Shown one piece after another: positions 7,770 to 16,831 of a stretch of 36,170 nt of DNA. The stretch is taken from the NCBI GenBank assembly GCA_017430235.1, contig JAFRNH010000021.1, positions 1 to 36,170 on the forward strand. Reading direction: 5' to 3'. Every line of letters begins with the position of its first letter. Positions within the stretch are counted from its first letter, which is position 1. The stretch comes from Paludibacteraceae bacterium (GTDB taxonomy: Bacteria > Bacteroidota > Bacteroidia > Bacteroidales > Paludibacteraceae). The notes beneath the pieces were generated by a model. The model saw only the letters and a list, made by a program, of their open reading frames with translations. It searched no databases and had not been told where the DNA came from. A program made the translations under genes and the position numbers.

Positions 7770-10121
7770 CTATTTCCTTAACAACACAGCAGCCTTCACC
7801 ATGTTGATCAGAGAGAGACGTGTTTCATCCCAACCTCTTGTCTTCAAACCACAATCCGGGTTGACCCAAAGGCGCTCGGCTGGTATCAGTTTCTTTGCCT
7901 TCTCCATCAGATTAACAATCTCCTCGACAGATGGAACACGCGCAGAGTGGATATCATATACACCCGGACCAATCTCATTTGGATATTCAAACTCATGGAA
8001 GACATCCAAAAGTTCCATTTGTGAACGTGAGCACTCAATCGTAATCACATCGGCATCCATATCTGCAATCTCACGAATGATATCGTTAAACTCCGAATAA
8101 CACATGTGCGTGTGAATCTGCGTGGCATCAGATACGCAAGAAGAAGAGATTCGGAAACTACTAACCGCCCATTTCAAATATTCATTCCATTTTGCATGAC
8201 GCAATGGCAATGCCTCTCTGATGGCAGGCTCATCAATCTGTATGATGGCAATACCTGCCTTTTCAAGGTCAGACACCTCATCTCTGATAGCCAATGCTAT
8301 CTGCTTACATGTCTCTGACAGAGGTTGATCATTTCTGACAAACGACCACTTCAAAATGGTGACAGGACCCGTCAACATTCCTTTAACATGCTTCTTCGTC
8401 AGACTCTGAGCATAACTACTCCATTCTACTGTCATTGGGAACGGACGACTCACATCACCAAAGATAACGGGTGGTTTCACACAACGGGAACCATAACTTT
8501 GAACCCAACCATTCTGAGTGAACGCAAATCCAGCTAACTGCTCACCGAAATACTCCACCATATCATTGCGTTCAAACTCACCATGAACCAAGCAATCAAG
8601 ACCGATCTCCTCTTGCCATTCTATACAATCTTTGATAGCTTTTTGCAAATTAGCCTTGTATTCTGCATCCGACATCTCTCCCTTCTTATGCAAGGAGCGC
8701 CATGCTCTAACCTCCTTTGTTTGTGGGAATGAACCGATGGTTGTAGTCGGATAAAGAGGCAAGTTTAGTCTTTTATGTTGAAGAAGGGCACGTTTGCTGT
8801 ATTCAGAGACTCTTCTTTCATCCTCTGGTTTCAATTCTGACAATCTCTTTTTCACATTCTGGTTGTGAATAAGGGAAGAGAATTTTCTAGCAGATAACGC
8901 ACTCTTATTGTCCTCTAAACTGGCAACCGCCTTCGCTTCAGGATGAGCACTTGCCAACTCTGCCACCACCTCAAGTTCATTTACTTTCTGCCATGCAAAG
9001 GCAAGCCATGATTTCACTTCCGATGGCAAACTATTCTCATTAGTCTCCTGTGTTAAATCACATGGCGCATGCAAGAAGGAACAAGAAGCACCCAGAATCA
9101 CACGATCTGCACCCAATGCAGCAACCGCTTTCTTCACAATATTGGCTGAGTTCTCCAAATCGTTGATCCAAATATTACGTCCCTCTACCAATCCCAAAGA
9201 GAGCACCTTATTTGCAGGCAATTTCTTTAACAAAGCATCTATCTGCTTCTCATCACTAACAAGGTCTACATGCAACGCATAACTAGGCAGAGAAACAGCC
9301 AAATCTAAATTGTCGCCCAATCCTTCAAAATAAGTAGTGATGATTGTTTTAAGAGTTGTATTCTCTGCTATTTTCTTATAAACTTCTTTATAAGCATTAG
9401 CCGTTTTCTCCGTTATATCCAATGCAAGATAAGGCTCATCAATCTGAATGAACTCTGCCCCACCCTTCTCCAACGATTGCAACAACTCAATGTAAGCAGG
9501 CAACAGATTGGACAACAAATCTAAGTTTTCATCTCGATTGGTATGTTTGTGAGAACCGCCACAGCCACATGTGCAAGCAGACTCCTCACTATGTTGATGC
9601 TCGAATTTACCAAGCAACAAATAGGAAATAGGTCCAAGTACTACAGGTTTAGTCTTATAACCAAGTGACAATGCTTCGTTAAACTCCTGAAGAGGTTTGT
9701 TATAGAACAAACTAAACTGTTGATTCTTAGCAAACTCAGGTACTATATAGTGATAGTTTGTATCAAACCACCTGGTCATCTCCATTGCAATCACATCCTG
9801 ACCCTCTTTCTGAATGCCATGAGCCATGGCAAAATAGAGGTTTGTGATGTCGTTCTTAAGTCCGTTATATCTTGAAGGAATAACACCTAAGGTTAACGAC
9901 AAGTCAAGCACATGATCGTAGTAAGAGAAATCATTAGACGGAATCAGAGAAACCCCAGCGTCAGATAGTCTCTTCCAATTATAACTCTTAATAGTCTTGC
10001 CACACGACTTCAAATCGGACTCGGAAATTTTGCCCGACCAAAAACTTTCAAGGGCTTTTTTCAACTCTCTGTTTTGACCCATTCTGGGAAGCCCCAACAC
10101 ATTTGTCTTGATTTGTTTCAT
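7770..10121 (-). CDS. metE: Cobalamin-independent methionine synthase
   Basis: This 783-residue enzyme transfers a methyl group from 5-methyltetrahydropteroyl-polyglutamate to homocysteine in the cytoplasm, the last step of methionine synthesis. Both homologous halves are present, beginning VLGLPRMGQNRELKKALE and, at about residue 460, TTTIGSFPQTKEVRAWR. The four zinc ligands are intact: His672, Cys674 (HTHMCYSEF), Glu696 (TIECSRS) and Cys757 (NPDCGLKTR), each displaced by 31 from the E. coli numbering (641, 643, 665, 726). Much of that displacement is a Cys/His-rich insert at residues 174-198. The gene has its own promoter. No cobalamin riboswitch is recognised upstream. Confidence 0.97.
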   Translation of the reverse strand: MKQIKTNVLGLPRMGQNRELKKALESFWSGKISESDLKSCGKTIKSYNWKRLSDAGVSLIPSNDFSYYDHVLDLSLTLGVIPSRYNGLKNDITNLYFAMAHGIQKEGQDVIAMEMTRWFDTNYHYIVPEFAKNQQFSLFYNKPLQEFNEALSLGYKTKPVVLGPISYLLLGKFEHQHSEESACTCGCGGSHKHTNRDENLDLLSNLLPAYIELLQSLEKGGAEFIQIDEPYLALDITEKTANAYKEVYKKIAENTTLKTIITTYFEGLGDNLDLAVSLPSYALHVDLVSDEKQIDALLKKLPANKVLSLGLVEGRNIWINDLENSANIVKKAVAALGADRVILGASCSFLHAPCDLTQETNENSLPSEVKSWLAFAWQKVNELEVVAELASAHPEAKAVASLEDNKSALSARKFSSLIHNQNVKKRLSELKPEDERRVSEYSKRALLQHKRLNLPLYPTTTIGSFPQTKEVRAWRSLHKKGEMSDAEYKANLQKAIKDCIEWQEEIGLDCLVHGEFERNDMVEYFGEQLAGFAFTQNGWVQSYGSRCVKPPVIFGDVSRPFPMTVEWSSYAQSLTKKHVKGMLTGPVTILKWSFVRNDQPLSETCKQIALAIRDEVSDLEKAGIAIIQIDEPAIREALPLRHAKWNEYLKWAVSSFRISSSCVSDATQIHTHMCYSEFNDIIREIADMDADVITIECSRSQMELLDVFHEFEYPNEIGPGVYDIHSARVPSVEEIVNLMEKAKKLIPAERLWVNPDCGLKTRGWDETRLSLINMVKAAVLLRK
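9528..9602 (-). other. Cys/His-rich insert within MetE
   Basis: Residues 174-198 read EHQHSEESACTCGCGGSHKH and a few more polar residues: three Cys in CTCGC and four His within about 20 residues, bounded by conserved LLLGKF and LLSNLLPAYIELLQ. E. coli MetE, from memory, has only a short KVKGEQFD turn here. The composition suggests a metal-binding loop; that is inference. Confidence 0.75.
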
Positions 10122-10152
10122 ATCTATTATTTACAATATTATTTTTTTCTTG

Positions 10153-10184
10153 CAAATATAGACTGAACGCAATTAGCAGACAAA
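10153..10184 (-). promoter_or_regulatory. metE promoter
   Basis: On the minus strand TTTG (10181-10184) and TATATTTG (10153-10160) are separated by 20 nt, a full match to the Bacteroides promoter pattern. Transcription should start near 10146, about 25 nt before the ATG. Confidence 0.8.
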
Positions 10185-10348
10185 TATTCTAACAAATTCA
10201 AACAAATTCACCAAACAAGACCATACAAAAGAGTCAAAACAAAACAATATTCTAAAATACAAGTAAAATTTAGAATAAAATTTCACACAAAGACCACTTT
10301 AACAATTCACAAACCTATCAAACTAGTAGGGTTACAAGAAAAAAAGCA

Positions 10349-11281
10349 TTAATCTTTCTCTTTTTTCTCCATTGAACGATTAGGATTGATATTGATAAGA
10401 GGTGTGTCACGAGAGCACAACCATGCTCCGATAGCCATCAAAACCAGACCAATCCAATATACTTTAGGTGGTATTTGTTGAAAGATCAGCAATGAGAGAC
10501 CCGTCGCAATAAAAGGAGAAATGGCATAATATGCACTGGTACGAGCAGCACCCAAATAGCGTTGTGCGTAGATATCCACATAGACACTCATACCGTATGA
10601 AATCAGTCCCACCACCAAGGCTGCCACCACCATCCATACAGATTCGATTGTCTCCCCCATATAAAAGCCAACGCCCAAAGCAATAGTACCAGAGAAAAGA
10701 CCTTTCAGTAAAACAATCTGTAGAGGATCCTTATCAGATATCATCTTCGTACAGTTATTATCCAATCCCCAACAGAAAGCGGAAAGGACAACAAGAAGGG
10801 AACCATTCGAGAAACGGAAACTATCCATATCTTCGAAAGAGAGGACACAACACGAGACTGTCACGAAGAGAATGCCCACCCACAAACGTCGGCTGATTTT
10901 TTCTTTAAAAAAGAGCAAGGCGAGCAGAGCCGTCACAACCACCTCAAAATTGCTTAGTAGTGAAGCGTTTTCTGCTGTTGTCATCTTCAAGCCCATCATC
11001 AAACAGACAGGGGAAATCACATCCAGGAGGATCATGGCCACTATGTAGGGCCACTCCTTCTCTTCCAGACTCTTCTCGAGTCCGATACGTCCATGCAACA
11101 TACGCATTCCGCCCACCATCAACATAGCCAAAGCAGAACCGATGTAAAGGAACCCAGCCATCAGAATAGGTGGCATGTGTTCCAAGACAATTTTTGAAAA
11201 CGGAGCATTTATCGCATATAGGACAGCGGCTAACACCGCAAAAAAGATTCCTTTACGAATAGGGTTTTTCTTCGCAGACAT
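10349..11281 (-). CDS. EamA/DMT-family transporter
   Basis: This 310-residue protein is almost entirely hydrophobic, with about ten predicted TM helices arranged as two EamA repeats. The first starts at FFAVLAAVLYAINAPFSKIV; the second starts near SNGSLLVVLSAFCWGLDNNC and ends AISPFIATGLSLLIFQQIPP. The repeats carry the usual WGxxx/NAPF-type helix 1 features and TTAENASLLSNFEVVVTALL in helices 3-4. The family exports or imports small metabolites across the inner membrane; the substrate cannot be deduced. The start codon directly abuts the stop codon of the DUF2461 gene upstream, suggesting translational coupling. The C-terminal tail is basic and cytoplasmic. Confidence 0.88.
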   Translation of the reverse strand: MSAKKNPIRKGIFFAVLAAVLYAINAPFSKIVLEHMPPILMAGFLYIGSALAMLMVGGMRMLHGRIGLEKSLEEKEWPYIVAMILLDVISPVCLMMGLKMTTAENASLLSNFEVVVTALLALLFFKEKISRRLWVGILFVTVSCCVLSFEDMDSFRFSNGSLLVVLSAFCWGLDNNCTKMISDKDPLQIVLLKGLFSGTIALGVGFYMGETIESVWMVVAALVVGLISYGMSVYVDIYAQRYLGAARTSAYYAISPFIATGLSLLIFQQIPPKVYWIGLVLMAIGAWLCSRDTPLININPNRSMEKKEKD

Positions 11282-11962
11282 CTAATCTTCCTCCTTGGTG
11301 TAATCTATCACTTGATTTAAATAAGCAACGAATGGTTGATTTCTCTTGAAGATATCCAGTAGATGTTCCAACAAGTGCTCATCGCAAACAAAAGAATCAT
11401 CCAACGGTTTATCCAAACAATATGTCTTTAGACGCCAATAATCTTTATAAGGGAAGTCAGCCAAATCTTTCGGCACTTTCTTTAAGGCATCGGTATAATC
11501 CAAGCGAAGTCCGTCCTTTGCTGCAGTCTGTATATACTTATCAAATCTTTTTCCATCATCTTGCAAATCCTCACGAACGATTTCCACCACTTTCTTATCA
11601 TAGCAATAATGACCGATGGCGACCATACTCTCATCAGGATAACCTGTACCACCCACAGAGAGGTGGAAATAGTAGCCGGCATGTCCTGATTTCTTACCAC
11701 CGGGAGCGATAAAAACGCCGAAATGTGTTTTATAGGGAGACTTATCCGCAGAGAACCGAATATCACGATTAATACGATAAGTACAGTCTTTCAACTCCAA
11801 ACCTTCCGTGCTCTTATCAAACTGAGCCACACCAGCTATCAGTTTCATAGCGAATTGTCCGAATTGATCACGCGCTGCCTCATACTCTTTTCGATGAGCA
11901 TGAAACCATTCTGTATGATTGTTTTTTTGCAATTCACGCAAAAATTTGATTATCTCTTTCAT
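11282..11962 (-). CDS. DUF2461 family protein
   Basis: The 226-residue protein matches the DUF2461/TIGR02453 pattern: FLRELQKNNHTEWFHAHRKE at the N-terminus, then CTYRINRDIRFSADKSPYKT, FGVFIAPGGKKSGHAGYYFH and a C-terminal YKDYWRLKTYCLDKPL. The family is widespread and soluble; its biochemical role is not known to me. It is the first gene of a two-gene unit with the EamA transporter, with no base between the two coding regions. Confidence 0.88.
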   Translation of the reverse strand: MKEIIKFLRELQKNNHTEWFHAHRKEYEAARDQFGQFAMKLIAGVAQFDKSTEGLELKDCTYRINRDIRFSADKSPYKTHFGVFIAPGGKKSGHAGYYFHLSVGGTGYPDESMVAIGHYCYDKKVVEIVREDLQDDGKRFDKYIQTAAKDGLRLDYTDALKKVPKDLADFPYKDYWRLKTYCLDKPLDDSFVCDEHLLEHLLDIFKRNQPFVAYLNQVIDYTKEED

Positions 11963-12008
11963 AAAAAAAATTTTTTAGGTGGGTTACTTTTTTTCAACGA
12001 TGAAACAT

Positions 12009-13562
12009 TCACAATGATTGTATCACCCACTCCACAATATTACGATCTTCAGTGCTGAGATTCACTCCTATCTTCACCCTCTTTTTATCTGGGGCTGATA
12101 TTTTCTTGTCATATCTCTTCTCATCTATCTGAGCCAATGCCTCCTTGGCAGACAAGTTTCGTTTGCACTCTATGATGTAGGCACATTTCTCTGTTTCAAA
12201 GAAAATATCGATTCGTCCACCCAGAACAGGGCGTTCCAACGTTACTTCATGTCCCGTTGAGCGTATCATCAGATAGATCATATTGCGAAAATGAAGTTCT
12301 ATCATATCGGGCTCCTTGTTTTCAAACGGTATTTGCCCCATAATCATCTGTATCTGAGTCATAAAACCTTCAACATCGTCTGCCTCGATCATATCTCTCA
12401 AGTTCTTTATATCTCCATCTAATTCACTTCTGTCCCTTCCAGAAAATTCCTTCATTAAGTATCTGACAAAACCATCCTTCACCTCTTCATTAGGGAATCC
12501 GAGATGGTAATATTCTCTGCCATCAAAGTCTTTGATGGTCAAATAACCACTCTGATAGAGGGCAGCCGTAAGGTTGTCTTCATCATTACCGAACGACGAC
12601 ATACTCTCTGCCGTGGCATTAATTCCATCCTCCAACTTGGAAAGCTCGAATATGTTTTTCTTCAACATCAGAGCCAAGAAACTCGGTGTGCCGGTAGCGA
12701 ACCATTTATTTTCCAATATCTTAGATTTCAACGAACCCAACAAACTATATGGATTATAAACGCTCTCGCCATTAATAGAGAAACGGTAACCATTGAATTT
12801 GCGTTTCAGACGGAGATACAACTCATCTTTACCCACACTCAGTTTATCCGCAAAAGCCTGCACTTCATCATCAAAGTACAAATGCAACTCATTTTCCGTG
12901 ATGCCACAGACTGTGCTATAAACATCACTCATAGAAATATCCCTCGGATTGTTGGCCGCACTGAAAATGCCCAATTTGCCATAACGGGTAACACCCGTCA
13001 GAAATGCAAAGCGTATGTATTTATCCGCCTTCTTCAATATACCATAGAGACCTTGTAGCGTAACTCTGTTTCGCTCCTTCAACTCAAGGTTGTCCATAAC
13101 ATCCGTCAGTGGCTTGTCATACTCATCTATCAAGATTGCAGCTTTCTGTCCCGTCTTCTCGTAGGCTCTACGCACCACACCTGCAAAACGAAGTCCGAAC
13201 GTCGTCTCACTCTCTCGCTTGCCATACAGTTCTTCTTGTTCCACAAGAAAATCGTTTATCACTGAATTCAGCGTATTCTCTTCCACGTATGGGTCGCCCG
13301 AAAAATCCAAATGGAATATGGGATGTTCCGTCCACTCATTCTCCAATTGCTCTATTGCAAGGCCTTTGAAAAGATCCTTTCTGCCCTGGAAATAGGACTC
13401 CAGCGTGGTGGTCAGCAGACTTTTTCCGAAACGACGAGGGCGACTGATGAAATAGTATTTCCCAGTCTGGATTAACTGATACACAAGTGCCGTCTTATCA
13501 ACGTAAACATAGTCTCCGCTGATAACCTCTTCAAATGTCTGTATGCCAATTGGATATTTCAT
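12009..13562 (-). CDS. AAA-ATPase-like / PD-(D/E)XK nuclease-fold protein
   Basis: A 517-residue protein of the family usually annotated as 'ATP-binding protein' (PF09820 plus PF08011). The ATPase domain starts KYPIGIQTFEEVISGDYVYV and has a Walker A-like FISRPRRFGKSLLTTTLE and Walker B ILIDEYDKPL. The C-terminal quarter holds the nuclease-like core GGRIDIFFETEKCAYIIECK (D...ExK arrangement). These genes occur in many copies in Bacteroidota; the role is uncertain and may relate to mobile-element biology. The start at 13562 is chosen because homologues begin at M-KYPIG; a start at 13610 downstream of the same promoter would add 16 residues. It is one of two AAA-type genes in the window with this general domain plan. 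Confidence 0.85.
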   Translation of the reverse strand: MKYPIGIQTFEEVISGDYVYVDKTALVYQLIQTGKYYFISRPRRFGKSLLTTTLESYFQGRKDLFKGLAIEQLENEWTEHPIFHLDFSGDPYVEENTLNSVINDFLVEQEELYGKRESETTFGLRFAGVVRRAYEKTGQKAAILIDEYDKPLTDVMDNLELKERNRVTLQGLYGILKKADKYIRFAFLTGVTRYGKLGIFSAANNPRDISMSDVYSTVCGITENELHLYFDDEVQAFADKLSVGKDELYLRLKRKFNGYRFSINGESVYNPYSLLGSLKSKILENKWFATGTPSFLALMLKKNIFELSKLEDGINATAESMSSFGNDEDNLTAALYQSGYLTIKDFDGREYYHLGFPNEEVKDGFVRYLMKEFSGRDRSELDGDIKNLRDMIEADDVEGFMTQIQMIMGQIPFENKEPDMIELHFRNMIYLMIRSTGHEVTLERPVLGGRIDIFFETEKCAYIIECKRNLSAKEALAQIDEKRYDKKISAPDKKRVKIGVNLSTEDRNIVEWVIQSL

Positions 13563-13638
13563 ATCAGTTTTATTGGTTTTGCACATCTCCATTTTGAAGG
13601 TGCGATACATACGCTGCCTTTGGAGAATGGTACATTTG

Positions 13639-13670
13639 CAAAGATAATAAAATTAGATACGTTTCGCAAA
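13639..13670 (-). promoter_or_regulatory. Promoter of the AAA-ATPase-like gene at 12009
   Basis: TTTG (13667-13670) and TATCTTTG (13639-13646) on the minus strand are 20 nt apart, a full Bacteroides promoter match. Confidence 0.75.
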
Positions 13671-13747
13671 ACAGGTCTGTTTTTTTTGCCATTAGGACGT
13701 CGCGTGTGGCGTCCGTTACATCATGCGTGCGATTTCTTTCATCGAAC

Positions 13748-13765
13748 AATAATCCATGGATTATT
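13748..13765. repeat. 18-bp perfect palindrome
   Basis: AATAATCC-ATGGATTATT reads the same on both strands with no loop and no T-run. It lies downstream of the lipoprotein gene and upstream of the AAA-ATPase promoter. It could be a protein-binding site; nothing else supports a role. Confidence 0.5.
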
Positions 13766-13809
13766 CCGAACATGGCACACCGAATCCATTGTAACTCTCC
13801 TTTATTATT

Positions 13810-14514
13810 TTAATAATAAGAAATTTCTCTCGTCTCTATACGATACTCTCTTTCCTCTTTCTCAATATTCTTTCCGTCCTGAGAATACTTATTAACAGTG
13901 GTTACACGACGTTTTGTCCAGTTACCCAAACTGTCTCGTTCCACAATATTGAAATATTCCATGACATCTGTATAAAGATATTCGCCTTCTCCCATAGAGG
14001 GTTCAACAGTGGAAACACACTCTAAATCATTGTCATACGTGAAACTCTTTTTCTTTTGACATTCTAGTCCATTGGAAATCAGAGAATCTAACATTCCTTG
14101 TTCATTATAAACATACCCTTCGGAAATATAAATTCCAAAGTCTTCCACATAGACTTCCTTCTTTGTGATTTGTCCATTATCGTTGCGGGAAAGTCTGATT
14201 TTTTCCTTCGTATCGAAAGTAAGAACACCTTTTTGATCGAATGTATATGTCTTATCCATCCATTCTACATGTTCAAGCTTGCCATTCCATGTAGAGTCAC
14301 AATTGGTTGTCTGAACAGACAATTTGGAAACGTTGCCACGCACATCCATAAATTGGCGGTCGGGAGAGGTAAATGAAGGTAGTTTCTTCTCTACCACTAC
14401 CGTATCTTCAGGAAGCTCCTTACTCAATGTATCTGAACGTTGCTCTTGATTTGTGTTCGAACCACCGCAAGCACATAATACAACCGTTGCTAGAATGAGA
14501 ATTTCTTTTTTCAT
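13810..14514 (-). CDS. Small lipoprotein of unknown function
   Basis: This 234-residue protein starts MKKEILILATVVLCACGGSN, a clear lipoprotein signal: lipobox LCAC with the lipidated Cys followed by GGSN. The mature part is hydrophilic and has short imperfect repeats built around 'Y.Y+..G.L.S....C..KKSFTYD' (VLTFDTKEKIRLSRNDNGQI, EGYVYNEQGMLDSLISNGLE), reminiscent of tandem beta-hairpin repeats in other Bacteroidales lipoproteins. The start at 14514 is chosen because the upstream extension to 14589 would run into nadE and lack a signal. The ATG lies 2 nt after the nadE stop, so it is probably co-transcribed with nadE. Function unknown. Confidence 0.8.
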   Translation of the reverse strand: MKKEILILATVVLCACGGSNTNQEQRSDTLSKELPEDTVVVEKKLPSFTSPDRQFMDVRGNVSKLSVQTTNCDSTWNGKLEHVEWMDKTYTFDQKGVLTFDTKEKIRLSRNDNGQITKKEVYVEDFGIYISEGYVYNEQGMLDSLISNGLECQKKKSFTYDNDLECVSTVEPSMGEGEYLYTDVMEYFNIVERDSLGNWTKRRVTTVNKYSQDGKNIEKEEREYRIETREISYY

Positions 14515-14516
14515 GA

Positions 14517-16433
14517 TTATATATTTTTTGTTAAACGTTCCACCTCTTCTATCCATATTTTGCTGGATGCATCGCTTGGCATTCTCCAATCACCTCGTGG
14601 TGAGAGGTTGACACTACCCACCTTCGGACCATCTGGCATACAGCTTCTCTTAAACTGTTGTGCAAAGAAACGCCAATAGAACGTGCGCATCCACTTCAAT
14701 ATCGTCGCATTATCATATTTACCTTCAAACGCCTTGCGTGCCATAAAGTAAATCTTTGTAGGTGACAAACCGAAACGAAGGGTGTAGTAGATGAAGAAAT
14801 CATGTAGTTCGTAAGGTCCCACCAAATCTTCTGTCTTTTGTGCAATCTCTCCTTTATCGTCCGCAGGAAGAAGTTCCGGACTGACGGGTGTGTCGCAGAC
14901 ATCCAACAACGTCTCCTTTGCAGCCTCATCCATCTCATAAAGAGCCGCATATTTCACTAAGTATCTCACCAATGTCTTCGGAATCGATGTATTAACAGCA
15001 TACATACTCATGTGGTCGCCGTTGTAGGTTGCCCAACCCAACACCAACTCAGACAAGTCGCCCGTTCCAACCACCAATCCTCCGATCTTATTGGCATAAT
15101 CCATCAAGATCTGTGTTCTCTCACGTGCCTGCGTGTTCTCATAGGTAACATCAAGGACGGAAAGGTCATGATCAAGATCTTTCAAGTGTTGCAAGCAAGC
15201 TGGCTTAATGTCTACCTCCTTGATAGAGATACCCAGACTCTTCATCATATTGAGTGAATTGTGATAGGTACGACCGGTGGTACCAAAACCAGGCATTGTG
15301 ATGCCAACAATGTTTTTACGCGGAAGACCTAGTTTGTCGAATGTCTTCACCATCACAAGCAGTGCGAGTGTAGAGTCGAGACCTCCGCTAATGCCCACAA
15401 CCGCCTTTTGGATGCCAGTGTGATACAAGCGGGTTGCCAGTCCCCCCACTTGAATGGAAAAGATCTCATTGCAACGAGTCTTCATCTCGTCCTCTGGCGG
15501 AACGAACGGATGAGGTGCGAATGTGCGAGTCACATCCGATGGATTGGCATATATCTCGATTGAATCAAGGTGCGTGATTTCAATCTCGTTTTTCTTGTTA
15601 GGATTCTGATTACCGATGATGAAAGCGGAGTTGCGCAAACGATCCGCCTGCAATCGCTGTACGTCAATATCAGCAATGGTGAGCTGTTCTTTGAATGAGA
15701 ATCGTTCCGACGTAGCCAACAGACTACCGTTTTCAGTGAGGATGGCAGTGCCAGAGAAAACAAGGTCGGTGCTGCTCTCTCCGAACCCAGAGCCCGTATA
15801 GATGTAGGCACACACATTCGTGGCAGACTTCTGCTTCACCAATTGACGGCGGTAAGCCTCCTTGCCAATCAGTTCGTCACTGGCAGAGAGGTTGAAGATA
15901 ATCTCCGCACCCGCCAGACAGAGCTCGTCACTTGGGGATGCAGGCATCCATAAGTCTTCGCAGATCTCAATGCCGAATCTTAGTCCATCGACCTCAAAGA
16001 TCTGTCTCTTCTCACCGAATCCAGGTGTGAACCAACGTTTCTCGTAAAACTCATTATTGCTTGGCAAGTATTGTTTATCCACCTCTGTATGGAAGAATTG
16101 GTCGCCCGTACCAGCCACGAAAGCCGCATTATAAAGTTTACCCTCACGATAGTAGGGCGCCCCTACAATGGCATAGAGTCCATGCCTGCGAGCCGCCTCA
16201 TTTATTCTAAGGAGCTGTCTTTGCGTCTCTTCAATCAAAGTGCGTTGATAAAAGAGGTCGGAACAAGTATAACCCGTAAGACAAAGTTCTGGGAAACATA
16301 CAACTTTAACATTCTCTTGTGCTGCTTTTTCTATCAGCGATATGATTCTATCGGCATTCACTTTAGGATTAGCTATCTCCACCACTGGGATAGCACTGGC
16401 AACGCGGACGAATCCTACTTCTTTATTTTCCAT
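14517..16433 (-). CDS. nadE: Glutamine-dependent NAD(+) synthetase
   Basis: The 638-residue enzyme makes NAD from nicotinate adenine dinucleotide, ATP and glutamine. The N-terminal nitrilase-type amidase domain has its catalytic triad Glu49 (FPELCLTGY), Lys120 (EVDKQYLP) and Cys158 (GIEICEDLW). The C-terminal synthetase domain has the pyrophosphatase P-loop GISGGLDSTLALLVM and later VGTGDLSELVLGWATYNGDH. An ammonia tunnel joining the two sites is known in this family. The end IEEVERLTKNI overlaps no other gene. Length fits the glutamine-dependent form. A lipoprotein gene follows after 2 nt. Confidence 0.97.
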   Translation of the reverse strand: MENKEVGFVRVASAIPVVEIANPKVNADRIISLIEKAAQENVKVVCFPELCLTGYTCSDLFYQRTLIEETQRQLLRINEAARRHGLYAIVGAPYYREGKLYNAAFVAGTGDQFFHTEVDKQYLPSNNEFYEKRWFTPGFGEKRQIFEVDGLRFGIEICEDLWMPASPSDELCLAGAEIIFNLSASDELIGKEAYRRQLVKQKSATNVCAYIYTGSGFGESSTDLVFSGTAILTENGSLLATSERFSFKEQLTIADIDVQRLQADRLRNSAFIIGNQNPNKKNEIEITHLDSIEIYANPSDVTRTFAPHPFVPPEDEMKTRCNEIFSIQVGGLATRLYHTGIQKAVVGISGGLDSTLALLVMVKTFDKLGLPRKNIVGITMPGFGTTGRTYHNSLNMMKSLGISIKEVDIKPACLQHLKDLDHDLSVLDVTYENTQARERTQILMDYANKIGGLVVGTGDLSELVLGWATYNGDHMSMYAVNTSIPKTLVRYLVKYAALYEMDEAAKETLLDVCDTPVSPELLPADDKGEIAQKTEDLVGPYELHDFFIYYTLRFGLSPTKIYFMARKAFEGKYDNATILKWMRTFYWRFFAQQFKRSCMPDGPKVGSVNLSPRGDWRMPSDASSKIWIEEVERLTKNI

Positions 16434-16586
16434 ATTGTATTAATTAAGTTATTCATTTTCAAGAAAAAAGGAATGCGTAATTCCCTTACCAATAATCAAG
16501 GCAATTTACAAAAAATCGAGAATATAGCATTACTAAATCAACTTTATTTTCATCAAATGTATTTTGTAGAAATGTAACATTTTTTT

Positions 16587-16614
16587 GTAGAGATGCACGG
16601 ACGTGTGTCTCTAT
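16587..16614. repeat. Dispersed 28-bp palindrome, imperfect copy
   Basis: GTAGAGATGCACGG is followed by ACGTGTGTCTCTAT. It belongs to the same family as 5720-5747 and 17990-18017, and the following bases GGTGACCGA are also shared with the 5720 copy. It lies between nadE and the 33-bp tandem repeat. Confidence 0.75.
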
Positions 16615-16647
16615 GGTGACCGATTAACAAACGACTTAAAAAAAGGC

Positions 16648-16769
16648 ACAACTGAAAGAATTTACATTAATTCGTTCAATACAACTGAATGAATTTACGT
16701 TAATTCGTTCAATACAACTGAATGAATTTACATTAATTCATTCAATAAGACTGAAAGAATTTACATTTT
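16648..16769 (+). repeat. 33-bp tandem repeat, about 3.7 copies, upstream of an ATPase gene
   Basis: Three full 33-bp units (16648-16680, 16681-16713, 16714-16746) and a partial fourth (from 16747) differ at one to three positions. Each starts ACAACTGAA and contains an inverted repeat, GAATGAATT...AATTCATTC, centred on TACATT. The last unit ends a few bases before the -33 element of the promoter at 16773-16803. Regular 33-bp spacing (about three helical turns) of a dyad suits repeated operator sites. Function is inferred. Confidence 0.9.
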
Positions 16770-16772
16770 TAG

Positions 16773-16803
16773 TTGGATTATCCACTTATAAATTTTACAT
16801 TTG
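16773..16803 (+). promoter_or_regulatory. Promoter of the DUF4143-type ATPase gene
   Basis: TTG (16773-16775) and TACATTTG (16796-16803) are 20 nt apart, close to the Bacteroides consensus, and the start codon follows 28 nt later. Confidence 0.7.
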
Positions 16804-16831
16804 CAGGGTAAATCGGATCAAAAAAAAAGAT

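Noticed and set aside
10122-10348. Cobalamin or S-box riboswitch upstream of metE
   Set aside because: The mapped promoter leaves a leader of only about 25 nt, too short for either riboswitch, and no conserved boxes are seen.
11963-12008. A8T6 tract as a terminator of the AAA-ATPase gene
   Set aside because: The pairing is A/T only, with no G/C stem; a weak stop is possible but not supported.
12504-13058. 184-residue plus-strand reading frame
   Set aside because: It lies wholly opposite the AAA-ATPase-like gene, has no recognisable family or promoter, and its sequence follows from the codons of the real gene.
16648-16769. CRISPR array
   Set aside because: The units abut as a 33-bp tandem repeat with no unique spacers.
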